Part shown: one piece after another, positions 24,348-36,054 of the stretch
Position numbering within the stretch: position 1 is the first letter of the stretch
Layout: each line of letters opens with the position of its first letter
DNA from: Reticulascus tulasneorum
Lineage: Eukaryota; Ascomycota; Sordariomycetes; Glomerellales; Reticulascaceae
Length of the DNA: 64,000 nucleotides
Assembly (NCBI GenBank): GCA_001557505.1
Contig: LSAX01000004.1
Span: 1,674,001 to 1,738,000, forward strand
Reading direction: 5' to 3'
Translations under genes and position numbers: made by a program
Notes under the pieces: generated by a model
What the model saw: the letters and a program-made list of their open reading frames with translations, nothing else
What the model was told of the DNA's origin: nothing
Database searches by the model: none

Positions 24348-25945
24348 ATGGGCAACACCCCGTCGAGCTCGTCGAAGCCGGCCACACCTGTCTCGAATTC
24401 TGCTACACCTTCTGGTCACGACTCTCCGAAACATCACAAGAGGGACTCTAGGCATATCATACCCCCTCGCTCAGCGGAGAGGGTCGCCGCGCCACCTGAA
24501 CCATCCCTCACCCAAGCTCAAGGTTCCACCCCCATCAAGGGTTCCAAAACCTTCCAATCGATTCCCATCGCAAGTCTCACAGGCTCATCACCTTCGTCGA
24601 GCTCGAATAGCTCCGCCCTCCCTCCGAAGCCTCCAGAATCAAGGCCGATCGTCCGTGATGAACCAAGCAAGCCCGTAGACGTCCCAGTCCCGCAGGCCGA
24701 GTCCTCGTCGCTGAGGTCGCACTACTCTGCTCACGTCGTCGACGCACCGCTCGTATCACACAATAGCGTCAACGACATGACGTACCTCACGCGCCCGCCC
24801 CGCCTCCCTCTTCCAATCGAGGAGGAAATTCATACGCCTGGGTCGCCAATCATTGCCCCCACCGACGGGGCGGATGCGGTGGCTGACGTGGAAACGCTTG
24901 ACTCTACGGATGGCATAACGAGAAAGTCCTCGGCATTAAGCACCACAACTCTCGAAGAAGAGGACAGCGAAGAATTGCCCGTCGATAAGACACAACCGAC
25001 GGTGCCTACACGCCTCGAATGGCGGAGAGGAGGGGACAAAGTATATGTTACCGGAACTATTTTCCAATGGAACCGCAAGCACAGACTACACCCTGCGTAA
25101 GTCACCACCCGGGTCGCGGATGCATGCATCTTGTGTAGCTTCAATCTCTTTTTTATCATACCTCAACGCCCTTACGTCTATCGTATGGCTGCTTTGCGTC
25201 GCTCCTTTCACCATCCAATATGATCTTATGGTATGTGGTGCTGACCAGCTGTTCCGTAATAGCGAAGGAAAGCCGGGAATCTATGCAGCAACCATAAACA
25301 TACTGCCTGGAACGCACCATGTCAGATTCTTGGTGGACGGAATCATGCAGACCTCGCCGGACCTGCCGACTACCGTCGATTTCGGGAACAACCTTGTAAA
25401 TTATATCGAGGTCAACGCGGATGATCTCCCCACAGCCCAAGGCAAAGCCCCTGGTGAACCAGCGAAGGCCGGCGCTCCGGCGGACGACAGCTCGGCAGCT
25501 AAGACATCAGCATCTCAGGTTGACGAGCAGGCAAAGCCGCCGAGGGAAAAATCAGTGCTCTCCGCGGATCAGTACTTCCACCAAATACCAAAGTACCTCG
25601 TGGACTTTGACCAGCCTGAAGATTCCCCGGCGTATCAATATGCGGTGACAGCAATTGAGAAGCTACCAACTCCACCTAGCCTGCCCGGTTTCCTGGGAAA
25701 ACCTATATTGAACGCGGCAGTTCTCATGAAAGATGACAATAGTGTACTCAATATGCCAAATCATACTGTCCTAAACCACCTCGCAACCAGCAGCATCAAG
25801 AATAATATCTTGGCCGTCTCGGCAACGACACGTTACAAAAACAAAGTAAGTAAATCGGGTGTTTGTTGCTCGAAGTGCTTGTGGCTAATGTCTGTGGCAG
25901 TACGTCACAACGATCATATACAAGCCAACCACGACGGACGACTAG
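24348..25945 (+). CDS. GAL83: SNF1/AMPK beta subunit
   Basis: This scaffold holds the SNF1 kinase alpha and gamma subunits and sets where the complex acts during glucose limitation. Exons 24348-25096, 25263-25845 and 25901-25945 give 458 residues. It begins MGNTPSSS, a fitting N-myristoylation signal. About 220 Ser/Pro-rich residues follow. The glycogen-binding CBM48 domain runs from about 223 to 300 (VYVTGTIFQWNRKHRL, ILPGTHHVRFLVDG), split by a 166-bp intron. The C-terminal ASC domain (about 350-458: PKYLVDFD, LGKPILN, LPMPNHTV-type stretch read here as LNMPNHTVLNHL) ends YVTTIIYKP, placed by a tiny 45-nt last exon. It converges on KAE1 with a 219-bp gap. The yeast paralogues SIP1, SIP2 and GAL83 are not distinguishable here. 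Confidence 0.95.
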
Positions 25946-26164
25946 TTAGGCTTTGCTTTCTCCTTTTGGACAGATATTGCCGTGTTTGGAGAGGTGTCGA
26001 TAATACGAAGCTTATCTGGCTGCGCAATAGACCAGCTTTAGGAGTTGTGGCAGGGGAAACTTGCCCGTCCTCAGGACGGACCCCAAGTTTACCCAACATG
26101 GGCCAGCACGCAGTTTCTCACGCAATATGCGAGCCTTTGGCCGTCTTTCATTTAGGAAGGATCT

Positions 26165-27214
26165 TCAATCCCTCCACTTGATGTGTACTTCGTCCGTTCT
26201 AAAGCGTTGTGTACATGTGCTGTCCTCCAGCGGTGTTCGGAACCCAGTCTCGTATGCCAGTAAGCCTGCATGAGCAATCATTATGCCATTGTCAATGCAA
26301 AAGCGTTCGTCGGTCGCGAAAACACTCCCTCCTCTTTCCTTTGCCATTTCGCCCATCATGTCTTGCAAACGTTCGTTGCACCCCACGCCTCCTACAATCA
26401 GCACCTGGTTGCTTCCAACATGCGCCATCGCCCGCTCCGTTATTTCCACCAGCATCGCGTACACCGTTTCCTGGAGACTGAAGCATAGATCCTCTGCCGT
26501 GAAGGCTGCACCGCCGGCTCCTGCCTTCTCCTTCATCTGCCCAGCCAGGACATCAGCCGCCGCAAGGATACCCCCAAATGAGCAGTCCATGCCCTTGACC
26601 GCATACGGCAGATCAAGCAACTGACTCCCCTTCTTTGCTAGCTGTTCGATGTTGTAGCCCGGCGCAGGATCGTTGCTGATCTCCAACGTCCTCGCAAACC
26701 GGTCCAAGCAGTTCCCCACCGCGATATCCAGCGCTTCGCCGAAGATGCGATACCGCTGTTCCGCGTATGCAATCACCTGCGTGTTGCCTCCGCTCACATA
26801 CAGCACCACCGGATTCTGGGCGCCAGTGATCTCCCTCCCCATCTCAATGTGGCCCACGCAGTGATTCACGCCCACCAACGGCTTGTCCCATAGAAGACTC
26901 AGGGTCCTGGCCGCGATGGCCACGCTGGTGAGCGGCGCACCCATCCCTGGGCCCTTGGTGTAGCATATGCAGTCCACATCTGCGGTGGTAATACCTGCTT
27001 CTACGAGCGCGCGCTTGGCGATGGCTACAAAGTGCGCGCGGTGGTGGTTGGCTGTGTCTTTGGGGAGGAAACCTGTGCCTGGCGGGGAGACGAAGGTGTG
27101 ACGGATGTTGGAGAGGATGGTGGATGAAGTGTCTGTGTGGAGGATCACGCCTATGCCGAGCTTGTTGGCCGAGCCTTCGCAGCCGAGGGCGATTCTTCCC
27201 TTCCTTTTCTCCAT
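26165..27214 (-). CDS. KAE1: KAE1, tRNA threonylcarbamoyladenosine synthase subunit
   Basis: Catalytic subunit of the KEOPS/EKC complex, which puts t6A on ANN-decoding tRNAs. An intron-free frame of 349 residues from ATG 27214; the frame runs 14 codons further only to a TTG, and the chosen start places the [10 protein letters not shown] motif at the usual distance. ASKHA-fold landmarks: [10 protein letters not shown] with the metal-binding histidines, [21 protein letters not shown], a conserved [10 protein letters not shown] helix and [10 protein letters not shown]. It ends [12 protein letters not shown] like its yeast homologue. The homologue is cytosolic/nuclear; no mitochondrial leader is seen, so this is KAE1 rather than the QRI7 form. 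Confidence 0.97.
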   Translation of the reverse strand: MEKRKGRIALGCEGSANKLGIGVILHTDTSSTILSNIRHTFVSPPGTGFLPKDTANHHRAHFVAIAKRALVEAGITTADVDCICYTKGPGMGAPLTSVAIAARTLSLLWDKPLVGVNHCVGHIEMGREITGAQNPVVLYVSGGNTQVIAYAEQRYRIFGEALDIAVGNCLDRFARTLEISNDPAPGYNIEQLAKKGSQLLDLPYAVKGMDCSFGGILAAADVLAGQMKEKAGAGGAAFTAEDLCFSLQETVYAMLVEITERAMAHVGSNQVLIVGGVGCNERLQDMMGEMAKERGGSVFATDERFCIDNGIMIAHAGLLAYETGFRTPLEDSTCTQRFRTDEVHIKWRD

Positions 27215-28421
27215 GCTGGTTGTTGATAGTTTCGAGGGTAAAGGTCCCTCACTCAATACCAGGCCCGCAATTAGAACCTTGCTCCGAGCTACAGAACGTT
27301 GGGCAAATGTGCGCCGAGTCGACTGACCGCCCGCACCGAATGCCGTGTCTTGTCTTTCTGCGCCGAACTTTTACTGTATCAGGAGATATTCTCGAGAAGA
27401 AATGGGAACAAAAGGCTTCAGAGACTCGAAGCATTCAACTCTTTAAAAGAACTTTTGAGATGCTGTCATGGTAAGCCCCGGTGACTAGCGAGGGGCAGTT
27501 TTTGGAGGGGCAGCATCTGCGATGTGCTAGGTACCTAAGAAAGTTGGGGACCCTGGAGGCTTATGTAATTGCGGACTTACAGGGGTCATCCTCCCCAGCC
27601 AAATCCTCGGAGTCGATTATTGCTCACACAAGTAAGAATCCACCAACTATCCCAGACAATTCTTCTCCTCCGCCCATTCCACCACCCTTCTTCTCTTCCC
27701 ACAAACTGTCGGACCTCGCCTCCTCTTCTGGATGCTGGTTTTTCAGCATCTCCACGGTTCTAAAGTAAACTTGGCCGAATCATGGTTCCTCTCTTGCCCT
27801 CAGAACGAAGCTTCAGCTGACACATCATTCCCTTATACAGGCAGGCAGTCATGTCAGACGCGGAGCCCTCAATTCTGTTCATCTTCGACCGTGGCTTCGG
27901 ACAGATGGCCACTGGAGAGACTCAGAACGCTTAGCTCTGTTTGTCCTACCATGATCATCAGCCTATTCTTTTAGGTGACGTCGAGGAACAGCTACGTGCC
28001 CGCCTGCCTCCATCAACTCAGCCTACTCCGGCTCCGCGAAAACCCGGCCACTGTCATCGCACGACAAGCACTTTTTCCAAAGGATAAATAACAAGCATGA
28101 AGGAGATAAGGGTTTGAGAGTCAGGATTTTGTCTCTTGATTTCTTGTCTTCTTCTGTTCTGGAGCATCTATGGTCTTTGCCCGTCTACTCACAGGATGTA
28201 TGCCTCCCAACTCCACATCGCAATGCATACCGGACTGCTATATACTTTACACGGGGAGACAACAGATCCTGAACGCCACACCAACCCAAACCAAGCCTGC
28301 CTCCGCGGCCCATCTTCCAAAACTATTTACTCGTCACACAGGGTATATACAACAATACAAATCATTCGACACCGCCGACGTGCTGATGAGGGTTTGAGGG
28401 GAGTCGAGAGGCGTCCGCTCT
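27215..28421. other. Intergenic, KAE1 5' flank and EPL1 3' flank
   Basis: 1.2 kb without a supported gene. The left part is the KAE1 promoter; the right end is the EPL1 3' UTR. TAGGTACCTAAG at 27529-27540 is another copy of the TACCTA-type motif seen in other gaps. Confidence 0.45.
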
Positions 28422-30300
28422 TCACGACCCTACTTGAGCTGCTAGTGCTGGTGCTGGTGCTGATACTGGCGCCGGTGCTGCCGGTGGTGGGGGGAGAGCC
28501 GGTCTGTTTGCAGCTACTCCTGAAGCTTGCGAATTGTGCCCATTTACCAGGGCCTCCGCTGCCGGTTGTCTGCGCTGTGGAAACATGAAAGGCGATAATG
28601 GGATAGTCGCTCGAAACTTGAGAGCCCGGGTATCGAACGGATCTACTTCGTATACCGGGGGTTCATCATCGTCATCCTGGTCATACCTCCATCGATCCGA
28701 ATTATCGTCACTATCCTCCCGCGGGGGGGTGGTCATACCGCGACGATCAATCCACAGGCGGTTGAGCCGACCAATGCGACGACGGAAGGCCGGCTGCTTG
28801 TTGTCGGACGGCTTTTCCTTGCCTCCTCCTGCTTTGAAATGGAAGACTGGCAATTCACGTTTCTCCGGAAATATGGGATCAGCGCCTTCGTCATCCAAAT
28901 CCATGGAATCGGAAGACGTTGAGGCTGGCGGAGTCATTAAGTATTGTGTCTTAGCCGGGCGGAAGCTGAGCTCCATGCCCTGCTCCTTGGCGGGTGACAG
29001 AGGGTCGCGAGTGAGATCAATATGATTTTGGTTCCACTTGCGGTGGTTATGGACCTTCATCTCGATGTCGGTCTTGAGATCATTCTCCTTCTCGGCCAGC
29101 TTGTCAGCAAACTGCGGAAGGTCTGCTTCCATAGAACGGCCATCTGGGCGGAAAGGAATACGAAGATGGCTGCCAGGGGGACGTTGCAGAGCGGGCACAT
29201 CCGTGATCTTCCGTTTCTGGGGCTGCGGGGCATTAGCGACGGTTCGAAGCACCAACGACATGACTGGACGGCCGCATACCTTTTGGTTGATTAGGTCTTC
29301 ATCCTCACCCTTGATGCCTAACTTTACTTTCATCTCCTTCAACTTGGCCCTTTGCTCGAAGATCAAGCGGTCTAAGCTAAGGAATTCTCGTTTGAGCATT
29401 TCTCGCTCATATGAATTGACGATCAGCTGGCGGCCATCCTCGAGTTCTTTGCGAAGCCGCTTGAGTTTCTCGGCAACCTGCACATCTCTTTGCCTCGTCT
29501 TGCGAGTCTGGCGTGCTTCCCGGCGTCTGAAACAGACATACGGATCCGTATCATCGCTGTCTTGGTGCGTCTCGAATTTCAAGGTAGGATGCAGTGGTTT
29601 GTTCCCGCTCTCTTGCCGTCGAGTTTTCCAGTGTTCATAGACTAATTTGGCGTGGGCAAGGAATTTGGCCGAGCCGAGCTCATTCAGAGACGGCAACATC
29701 ATGTCATAGGCAACTACCGTGTTGTCCACGGATGCATATGGAGTCTGGTCCGAGGCGGTCTCCTCGAAGACTTCCATAATCCTCTCAAATGCATCTTCAG
29801 AGAGCTGATTGGCAGCGCCTTTTCTGTTAGAATTGTACAGCTTTAAGAAGTCATCATCCTCCGTGGTCATGTCATAGGCACAGCCGATACATTCCTCGAC
29901 AGTCTGCGAGAACCGAATGTACGAGGATGCCTTTTGGAAGTGGCTAGGATACAGCTGGTCATAGTTGATCTGGCTCTCCTGAGGAGGAGGCACCGGGATC
30001 TCTTTCTTCTCAATGCTGCTGCCATTTTCCAGGGCACTCTGGAGATGGACTTCCTACAAGTTGATTGTCAGCTCATGCCTCATGAAGAATTGGATCATGA
30101 TATCACGTGACTGCCCACGTGACACATGCTGGGAATGGCGATAGAATGCTCACTTTTTCTTCAGCTGCCTCGACTCCGGTTACGATTTGGATCTCGGTAG
30201 CTAGGGACTCATACTCGTTGGAGTCGATTTGGTCCTCCCTGAGCACTGGAAGAGGTGTTTTGATGCCTAATTTCTTCACCCGCACCTTCCTGGTCGCCAT
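28422..30300 (-). CDS. EPL1: Enhancer of polycomb-like protein 1 (NuA4 subunit)
   Basis: EPL1 anchors the Esa1 acetyltransferase module in NuA4 and piccolo NuA4, which acetylate histones H4 and H2A. Exons 30154-30300, 29280-30053 and 28422-29222 give 573 residues. The EPcA domain starts at the N-terminus (RKVRVKKLGIKTPLPVLRE, then INYDQLYPSHFQK, and FLAHAKLVYEHWKTRRQ). It is followed by a long charged helical stretch (about 175-250, KLKRLRKELEDGRQL) and a Pro/Asp-rich tail ending in an Ala/Pro repeat (APAPVSAPAPALAA). The second intron, 29223-29279, is 57 bp and has no stop, so an unspliced form would add 19 residues; splicing is preferred because of its GTATGC donor, CTAAT branch site and CCGCAG acceptor. 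Intron 1 holds two CACGTGAC boxes. Confidence 0.94.
30104..30123. promoter_or_regulatory. Paired CACGTGAC boxes in EPL1 intron 1
   Basis: Two direct copies of CACGTGAC (30104-30111 and 30116-30123), 12 bp apart, lie inside the first intron of EPL1, about 190 bp after its start codon. CACGTG is bound by bHLH factors such as Cbf1/INO-type proteins. A third CACGTG lies at 30694-30699 in the EPL1/calcineurin B promoter. A function is inferred only from the pairing. Confidence 0.45.
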
Positions 30301-31117
30301 GGTGCAAATGTGGAGGGAGAAAGGCGAAAAGCCGGCGGAAAATCCGCTTTAAAAGTCGATCAAGTCATAAATGGGGTCATGCGACATTCGTTTATCAAGA
30401 AAAATCGATAGAAAACCCGCTGTGGTGAGGATTATTTGATGGTCGTTTGGTCGCTGCTTGATGAGGTGACGTTGGGATTGTTTTGCCTCGTGAAGAATTT
30501 TCGCTGGTTCCCAGTCACAAAAACCCGTTGCCTAAGAGGCCAGATTCGGGGTAGAAGGTACTTTGCACGTTAAATTAGCAGTGATGTACATCCAACGCTT
30601 GGGCCACTATGGGAACTGGCCTGGCAAGATGACAGGCCGAGCATTTGGCCCGACAACCTTACCCAAAGCAGCCGAAAATAGGGGCAATCGGGTCACGTGC
30701 TGATATTTAAGCTATCAAAATGCGATTTCTGAAGAACATCCTGTGTTGCAAATGAGATAGCCTCTCCCTGCAGAATCAATGAATGATAGGCCATCCCGTA
30801 ATGCCTCCCAGAATCACTTGGAAGTCTTCCCGTGCATCACCAGTGACAATCGCATCGTCCTGAAAGTCTTCAGAGACTCCCCAAAAGGATGACCTAATAC
30901 AAATGGTCCGTGCACGACCTTGGATCAGGCCTGGTCAGCTACTCCACACACCCAATCGCCTCACGCCAGAACTGCCTTCAACTTACCTTTCCCTCAGCCT
31001 TAACCACGGCCACCTTTTCCTGACGATTCCCAAGCGACTAAGGCGACTACTGCGAGAACACTTGGGCGCTATCAGGAAAACGACACAAGACCGCCGGAAG
31101 AACCGAAACCCTTCAAC
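30301..31117. promoter_or_regulatory. Divergent promoter region, EPL1 / calcineurin B
   Basis: 817 bp between two divergent start codons. No gene seen. It carries a CACGTG box at 30694-30699. The 100-200 bp before the calcineurin B start are C/T- and A-rich on the plus strand, like a fungal 5' leader. Confidence 0.5.
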
Positions 31118-31959
31118 ATGGGCAACACTACGAGTGCGGTGCTCGACACCATTGTCCAAGGGTCCAACTGTGAGCCCCTCCCCCGCCATCGCTTGCAAGC
31201 GTCACCTCTCCGAGCTGCGCTAACAGGTCGGAAGTTGACAGAGAGGAGGTCGATCGTCTAAGGAAGAGGTTTATGAAACTTGATAAGGCATGCCATGCAT
31301 CTGAGCTTCCCCCGGATGCGAGCTTTTGCCTCGGGGACCTGTAAGCGGGGAAAATTCAGGCTGACCAATGCTGCCAGGACAATTCCGGCACGATCGAGCG
31401 AGATGAGTTCTTGAGCCTCCCTCAGATCTCGTCGAATCCCCTGGCCACGAGGTATGCATGTCACAAGTTCAAGAAGCTTTTCTCGGCGCATTGTCTAAAT
31501 AATATGGATCGTTGAACAGAATGATTGCAATCTTCGATGAGGACGGAGGTGGCGACGTGGACTTCCAGGAATTCGTGTCGGGTCTGAGCGCATTCTCGAG
31601 CAAGGGCAACAAGGAGCAGAAGCTACGGTTCGCATTCAAGGTGTACGACATCGATCGAGACGGCTACATTAGCAACGGGGAGTTGTTCATCGTGCTGAAG
31701 ATGATGGTGGGAAGCAACTTGAAGGACCAGCAACTGCAACAGATTGTTGATAAGACGATCATGGAGGCGGACCTGGATAAGGATGGCAAGATCAGCTTCG
31801 AGGAGTTCACAAAGATGGTGGAGAACACGGACGTGAGCATGAGCATGACTTTAGGTGAGCCACTTTCCTATCCGTCCGCTCGCTTCGCTCTCGAAATGGA
31901 ACGAAAATGCTGCGAAGAGGGAGATTTGCTGACAGTTCGCGATGATAGACCAGTTTTAG
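31118..31959 (+). CDS. CNB1: Calcineurin regulatory subunit B
   Basis: The calcium-sensing subunit of the protein phosphatase calcineurin. Exons 31118-31169, 31235-31287, 31378-31451, 31520-31854 and 31949-31959 give 174 residues. It starts [10 protein letters not shown], an N-myristoylation signal. Four EF hands are intact: [39 protein letters not shown] and [13 protein letters not shown]. The last exon is only 11 nt and encodes the end of the conserved C-terminus LDQF. Intron 2 (31288-31377) starts with GC instead of GT (AAG|GCATGC); splicing there restores the EF-hand sequence exactly, and no GT site nearby would. The catalytic subunit is not in this window. Confidence 0.97.
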
Positions 31960-34853
31960 GCGTCGAGCATGGCATGGCATGGCAGGATGCGATCGGGCTT
32001 ATGAGATATGAAAGGGCTTATACCGTTCTACTGAGGAATATTAACCCCGGGGGAATTAACCGGTTTTGCGAACATTACCACCTGAGCCCTGCCGATGATC
32101 TACGAGTAACATCAGTGATTTGTGAGTGTGTGAGTCGCCATGGTATGGAGGATATGCTACGCATCTAGGAGGTGAACCAGCTCTAGGCAGCATTCGGGGA
32201 CGTAGGCAAGTATAGCGCCGGTCAGAATTCGAGTCGGCAGCAACCAGGTCAGGTCGGACATTTAGACAAGCACGGGAATTCCGGTGATTTGAGCGGTAGG
32301 CCGTCATCGAAGTTGGTCTTCTGGAGAACCCAATTAGCAAGCATGGGACGAGGCGTAAACCTGGTTTCATTGAGGTGCCGAGGCAGATCTTGATTCCAAT
32401 CGGATGTGAGTATACAGATGTACTGCGTAGGTAGTACGTTGGCACAATAGTTAGCTGCGCAGTAAGCGCAAACCAGCCTGTAGCGATCGCACTCTGCCGA
32501 CGTTGTACAGCCGTAACCCAATCAAGATGAACGAGTCGGGCCAACGCAAACGGAGGCTTTTGCTAGGCCGGAAACTTGGTTCCCATCCACCCGGTCCGCC
32601 ACATTCTGAGATATTAGCCGTAGATCTATATATCCCAGCAACGAAAGCTATTGGATGTTCGCTGTTTCGGCGTCGACGCGGGGGGATAGTGAGACATTGG
32701 ACTCAGTGCAGCTTGGGATGCGAAAAACGAGACGTCACACACCGCGATTCGTCGAGGTCGTTTGGAGCTGAGCGCGCCTCACCTGATGCCAGCGGCTCGG
32801 CCAAATAGGGTAAACGCCCGTGCCTTTCCCGTTCGGCACGAAACGCCTCTCGTTGCTACGGGATGGGCGTCGGGGGCGAGTGTTCTTTGGTGCTATGTAG
32901 GTGGATCTGGTTCTGGGTGGACCTGGTGACACCGGCTTTGCTAAAGGCAAGCTGTGGCGTGCCGGTTTCTGGTGGTGGTTGATTTAGCCTTTTCCAATAG
33001 TGCGGCGATTGGTCCCCGAGGCTACTGCGTTAGGTTCGTTCGCGCTGCATATGTTCGCCGATCAGGGCCAGAGGAAATGTCGACGTGTCACATCTGGTGG
33101 GACCCGGGAGAGGGGAGGGTGTAGGGGGCAAGAGGCGGAGGAATGTGTGTAGTCCTGCGTAGCACCCACGTAGCACTGCGTACCCTATGGACAAGGGATG
33201 GGCGAAGTCTCTGTACTTTGTCCGATGAGGGTTCTGGCCGCAGATGAGGCCGCAGAGGAGGCCACCTCGGGATGCGTGGACTGGGGCGGGCCCAGCCAGG
33301 ATCTGTGTGGGCTGAGCGATGAGAGGTGGGTGTGGATTTTGGGGTCGTCGATGGGGGAGGAGGAGGGAGGGGGGGCGGATTTGGCGGTTTCCAGGTGTTG
33401 CGTGGATTGAGCCAATGATGGCATGTCCCAAAGAAGGAAGCAAATGCGTCTGTATGCATGTCTTGCTTTTCGGCTGCAGCGCAGTAGCGGAGATGGAGAG
33501 ATGGCATATCTTGCATGATCCTAAAAACAAGGTAGTACGTGCGGCAAAAGTAGTTGGAATACTTTGGGTCCCCGTACCCTCTCTTGTTTGGTCGTAGTCA
33601 CCGGTCCCGGGGCTCGATCTCCAATGTTTCGTTCGCGGCCAGCTAAACCAACCCGCCAATGTCTTCAATGATCCGATACCTTAGGGACCTACCTCGGCAA
33701 ATGCGGTACTGGTTAGTAGCACTAGCAGTAACTGACCAGAGAATTGGCGCACGTAATCCCTGCGCTTTCCTTCCTGAGGAACCCTCCGCCGTCTATCCAG
33801 GCTGGGTCGGCTCCGGCTTGCGTGCTGCCTGCCGAGTGTTTGGTTGGTGGTGTGTGTACTTCGTATGCGAGCGTGAGATGTGGCGGCTGGCAGGGCAAGG
33901 GTCCTGTAGAACCTATAGAAGCGAATAGGGCAAGCCACAGCTCAAAAAGGATGGATGGGTAAAGAAAGAAGCACAGCGCCGGCTGGGCCTGAATCCCACG
34001 GCTTGCCCAACATGTCACTATGTAAATTACGTACCCACAAGCTACAAGTTACCTACATACCGAGGCAAGGTACGAATAGGCACACACTGTCAGGTAGCTT
34101 AAGTTAAACTTTCGGGGGGACAAGATTGGCGGAGTTCAATCCCTGAAGCGAGGTGACGGATCACATCGGACAGCAGGGCAGGCGTACCACTGTCTCCTCG
34201 CCCATGGTCCTGGGACGAGGCAATCGGGGGGGGAGGGAGGGCTGCGGTGCGACGGGGCAGTAGATTAGATTGGCTTTTACAGACTGAACCCCTGCAGGCA
34301 GCCCCAAAATGGGTGGTGGATGTACAATCTAATCTCCCCGAGATCTGCGGATCCGCTGCTTTCGAACTTCCCAAAGCACGGATCAGGGGAATTGGGCATA
34401 CACACGCACATACCGCACGCGCGAACCTCACATCTCATTCGCAAGTGCAAGCGCAGATTTAAACTGTTTCTTGTTCGGCAAGTCCGCTATCCCACTGGAG
34501 GAGAGGGGGGGAGGGGGCAGCCGGGTCCGACCTTATCAGGATTGCATGCAACAGTTGGCATGCGCCTTGCCGTCCGTGTCTTTGATGCTTGCTTGGCAAA
34601 TTGGAGATACGAACGAGTGATGAACCCGACAGGTGGAACGAAACAGAGATAGCTACCTGGGAAATGGTCCCCGCAGCCATCCCTGTCCTCGTTTGCTCTC
34701 TCCCTCTCTCTTTTGACCGTTCATCTGTAGTTTTGGTGTGGTACCAACCCCGCAGGGAAGAAAGAGTGAGAGCGGCATGCAGCAGCATCCATGGGATATC
34801 GTGGGTGGACGGATGGGCCGAAGCCCAAATCTTTGGCCTCGATCCTGCAGGCC

Positions 34854-34877
34854 GATGGATGGATGGATGGATGGATG
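34854..34877. repeat. (GATG)6 microsatellite
   Basis: Six perfect tandem GATG units in the gene desert. Confidence 0.95.
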
Positions 34878-35385
34878 GGCACGGAGTCCATCCGAGAGAG
34901 TCCCTGCATGGCAAAGCAAAGAAACCGACCAAGCAAGAATCAGACAAGACGCCATGGTAACGAGATGTGTCTGTCACCTCAGCTGGCAAGGTCGCAAGTG
35001 TGTCACCTGGCGCAGCCATGTAGGTTTTGCAGCCTCTGCGAGACTCACGAATAGCATCAAATCGATCCGTTGGAATTTCTTATTGTGTGCCCCAGCCATC
35101 CATCCATTCACCCACCGGGCAGGGCCAGAGTGGTCGTTCTCGGCAGCAAAACACATCCCAATTCGGGTAATAGTTTACCGCCAACTAAATAGCATCGTTC
35201 CGCGCCAAACCCAAGCCTCATTCTCGCCTGTCATCACATCACCTCATCTCATTCCGCCCACCTCCCCCCGAATCCACCCTATCAATCCCTCATCATAGCC
35301 TCACGCATAGATTTCAGTAATCACAAAGTAGACCCAGACCCTTTTCTTTTTCTTTCCTTTTTCCTTCAATCTTGGGTTTTTCTTT

Positions 35386-35429
35386 CTTCTTCTTCTTCTT
35401 CTTCTTCTTCTTCTCTCTCTCTCTCTCTC
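35386..35429. repeat. (CTT)n-(CT)n pyrimidine tract
   Basis: About nine CTT units run directly into about eight CT units. The flanks (35340-35450) are also pure pyrimidine for long stretches. Such tracts are common in fungal 5' leaders, so this may mark transcription to the right. Confidence 0.9.
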
Positions 35430-36033
35430 CTTCCTTTCTTCTTCGCTCGCCTTGACATTCATTGCCTTGCTCCACCAACAGACACACACCTAACCCCATC
35501 AGCGAACCAAAAAAAGAAATGCGATACCCGGGTTGGCATTGAACCGCACCCCGAGCAGGCAGCCCAACTCTGTTCCCATCCCAAAAATGGATATCCCAGA
35601 ATTCCCAAGCTTCTGCCCTGACCTGCCGCTTGTGCCGGACCATCTCCCCCGTGGCTGGCGAGATCAGGTCATAATTGATGCCCAATCTACCGGACTACTG
35701 ACGACGTAGTGCCCTAGCCTGTTCGTATATCGGTGCCCAGGTCGATCTCCCGTGTGCCAGGGCGCTCAATCTTGAAGCCCTGTCGTTGAGGCCATCCACA
35801 CACCCTTTCGAGGCTGAATGAAGGCTGCGAGCAGGGTCTAGGTGGGTGGCCAATGTTGGGCACCAAAAAACCCCCAAGGATCAAACCAAGAAAATACTCG
35901 ATGCTGATCATCCATTATCTGACCCTGTATGTACTTAGTGATGGATGCTCTTGGTGATGAACGAAAAGAGCTGGAATTGATGCTTTCTTTTTACAAATGC
36001 CCCCATGCAAGTTGTACATGTGCAAGCCATACC

Positions 36034-36054
36034 AAAAAAAAAAAAAAAAAAAAA
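36034..36054. repeat. Poly-A tract (21 A)
   Basis: Twenty-one consecutive A in the gene desert. There are no target-site duplications that I could see around it, so I do not call it a retroposed tail. Confidence 0.95.

Noticed and set aside
33030..33668. 212-codon minus-strand open frame
   Set aside because: Pro/His/Ser-rich, overlapped by other frames on both strands, no family resemblance and no intron or leader signals.
34459..35019. Overlapping 186-codon frames on both strands near the GATG repeat
   Set aside because: Both read through the repeat in different frames, with compositions typical of non-coding sequence.
35521..35580. Possible minus-strand tRNA; GGTTCAATGCC resembles a B box
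   Set aside because: The bases flanking the loop do not pair into a T-stem (only two of five pairs form) and no acceptor or D-arm is seen.
35301..35685. Minus-strand frame encoding long Arg/Lys/Glu runs
   Set aside because: It is a translation of the CTT/CT tract, begins at TTG and has no recognisable domain.
36034..36054. A21 tract as the tail of a retroposed element
   Set aside because: No coding remnant upstream and no flanking direct repeats could be seen.
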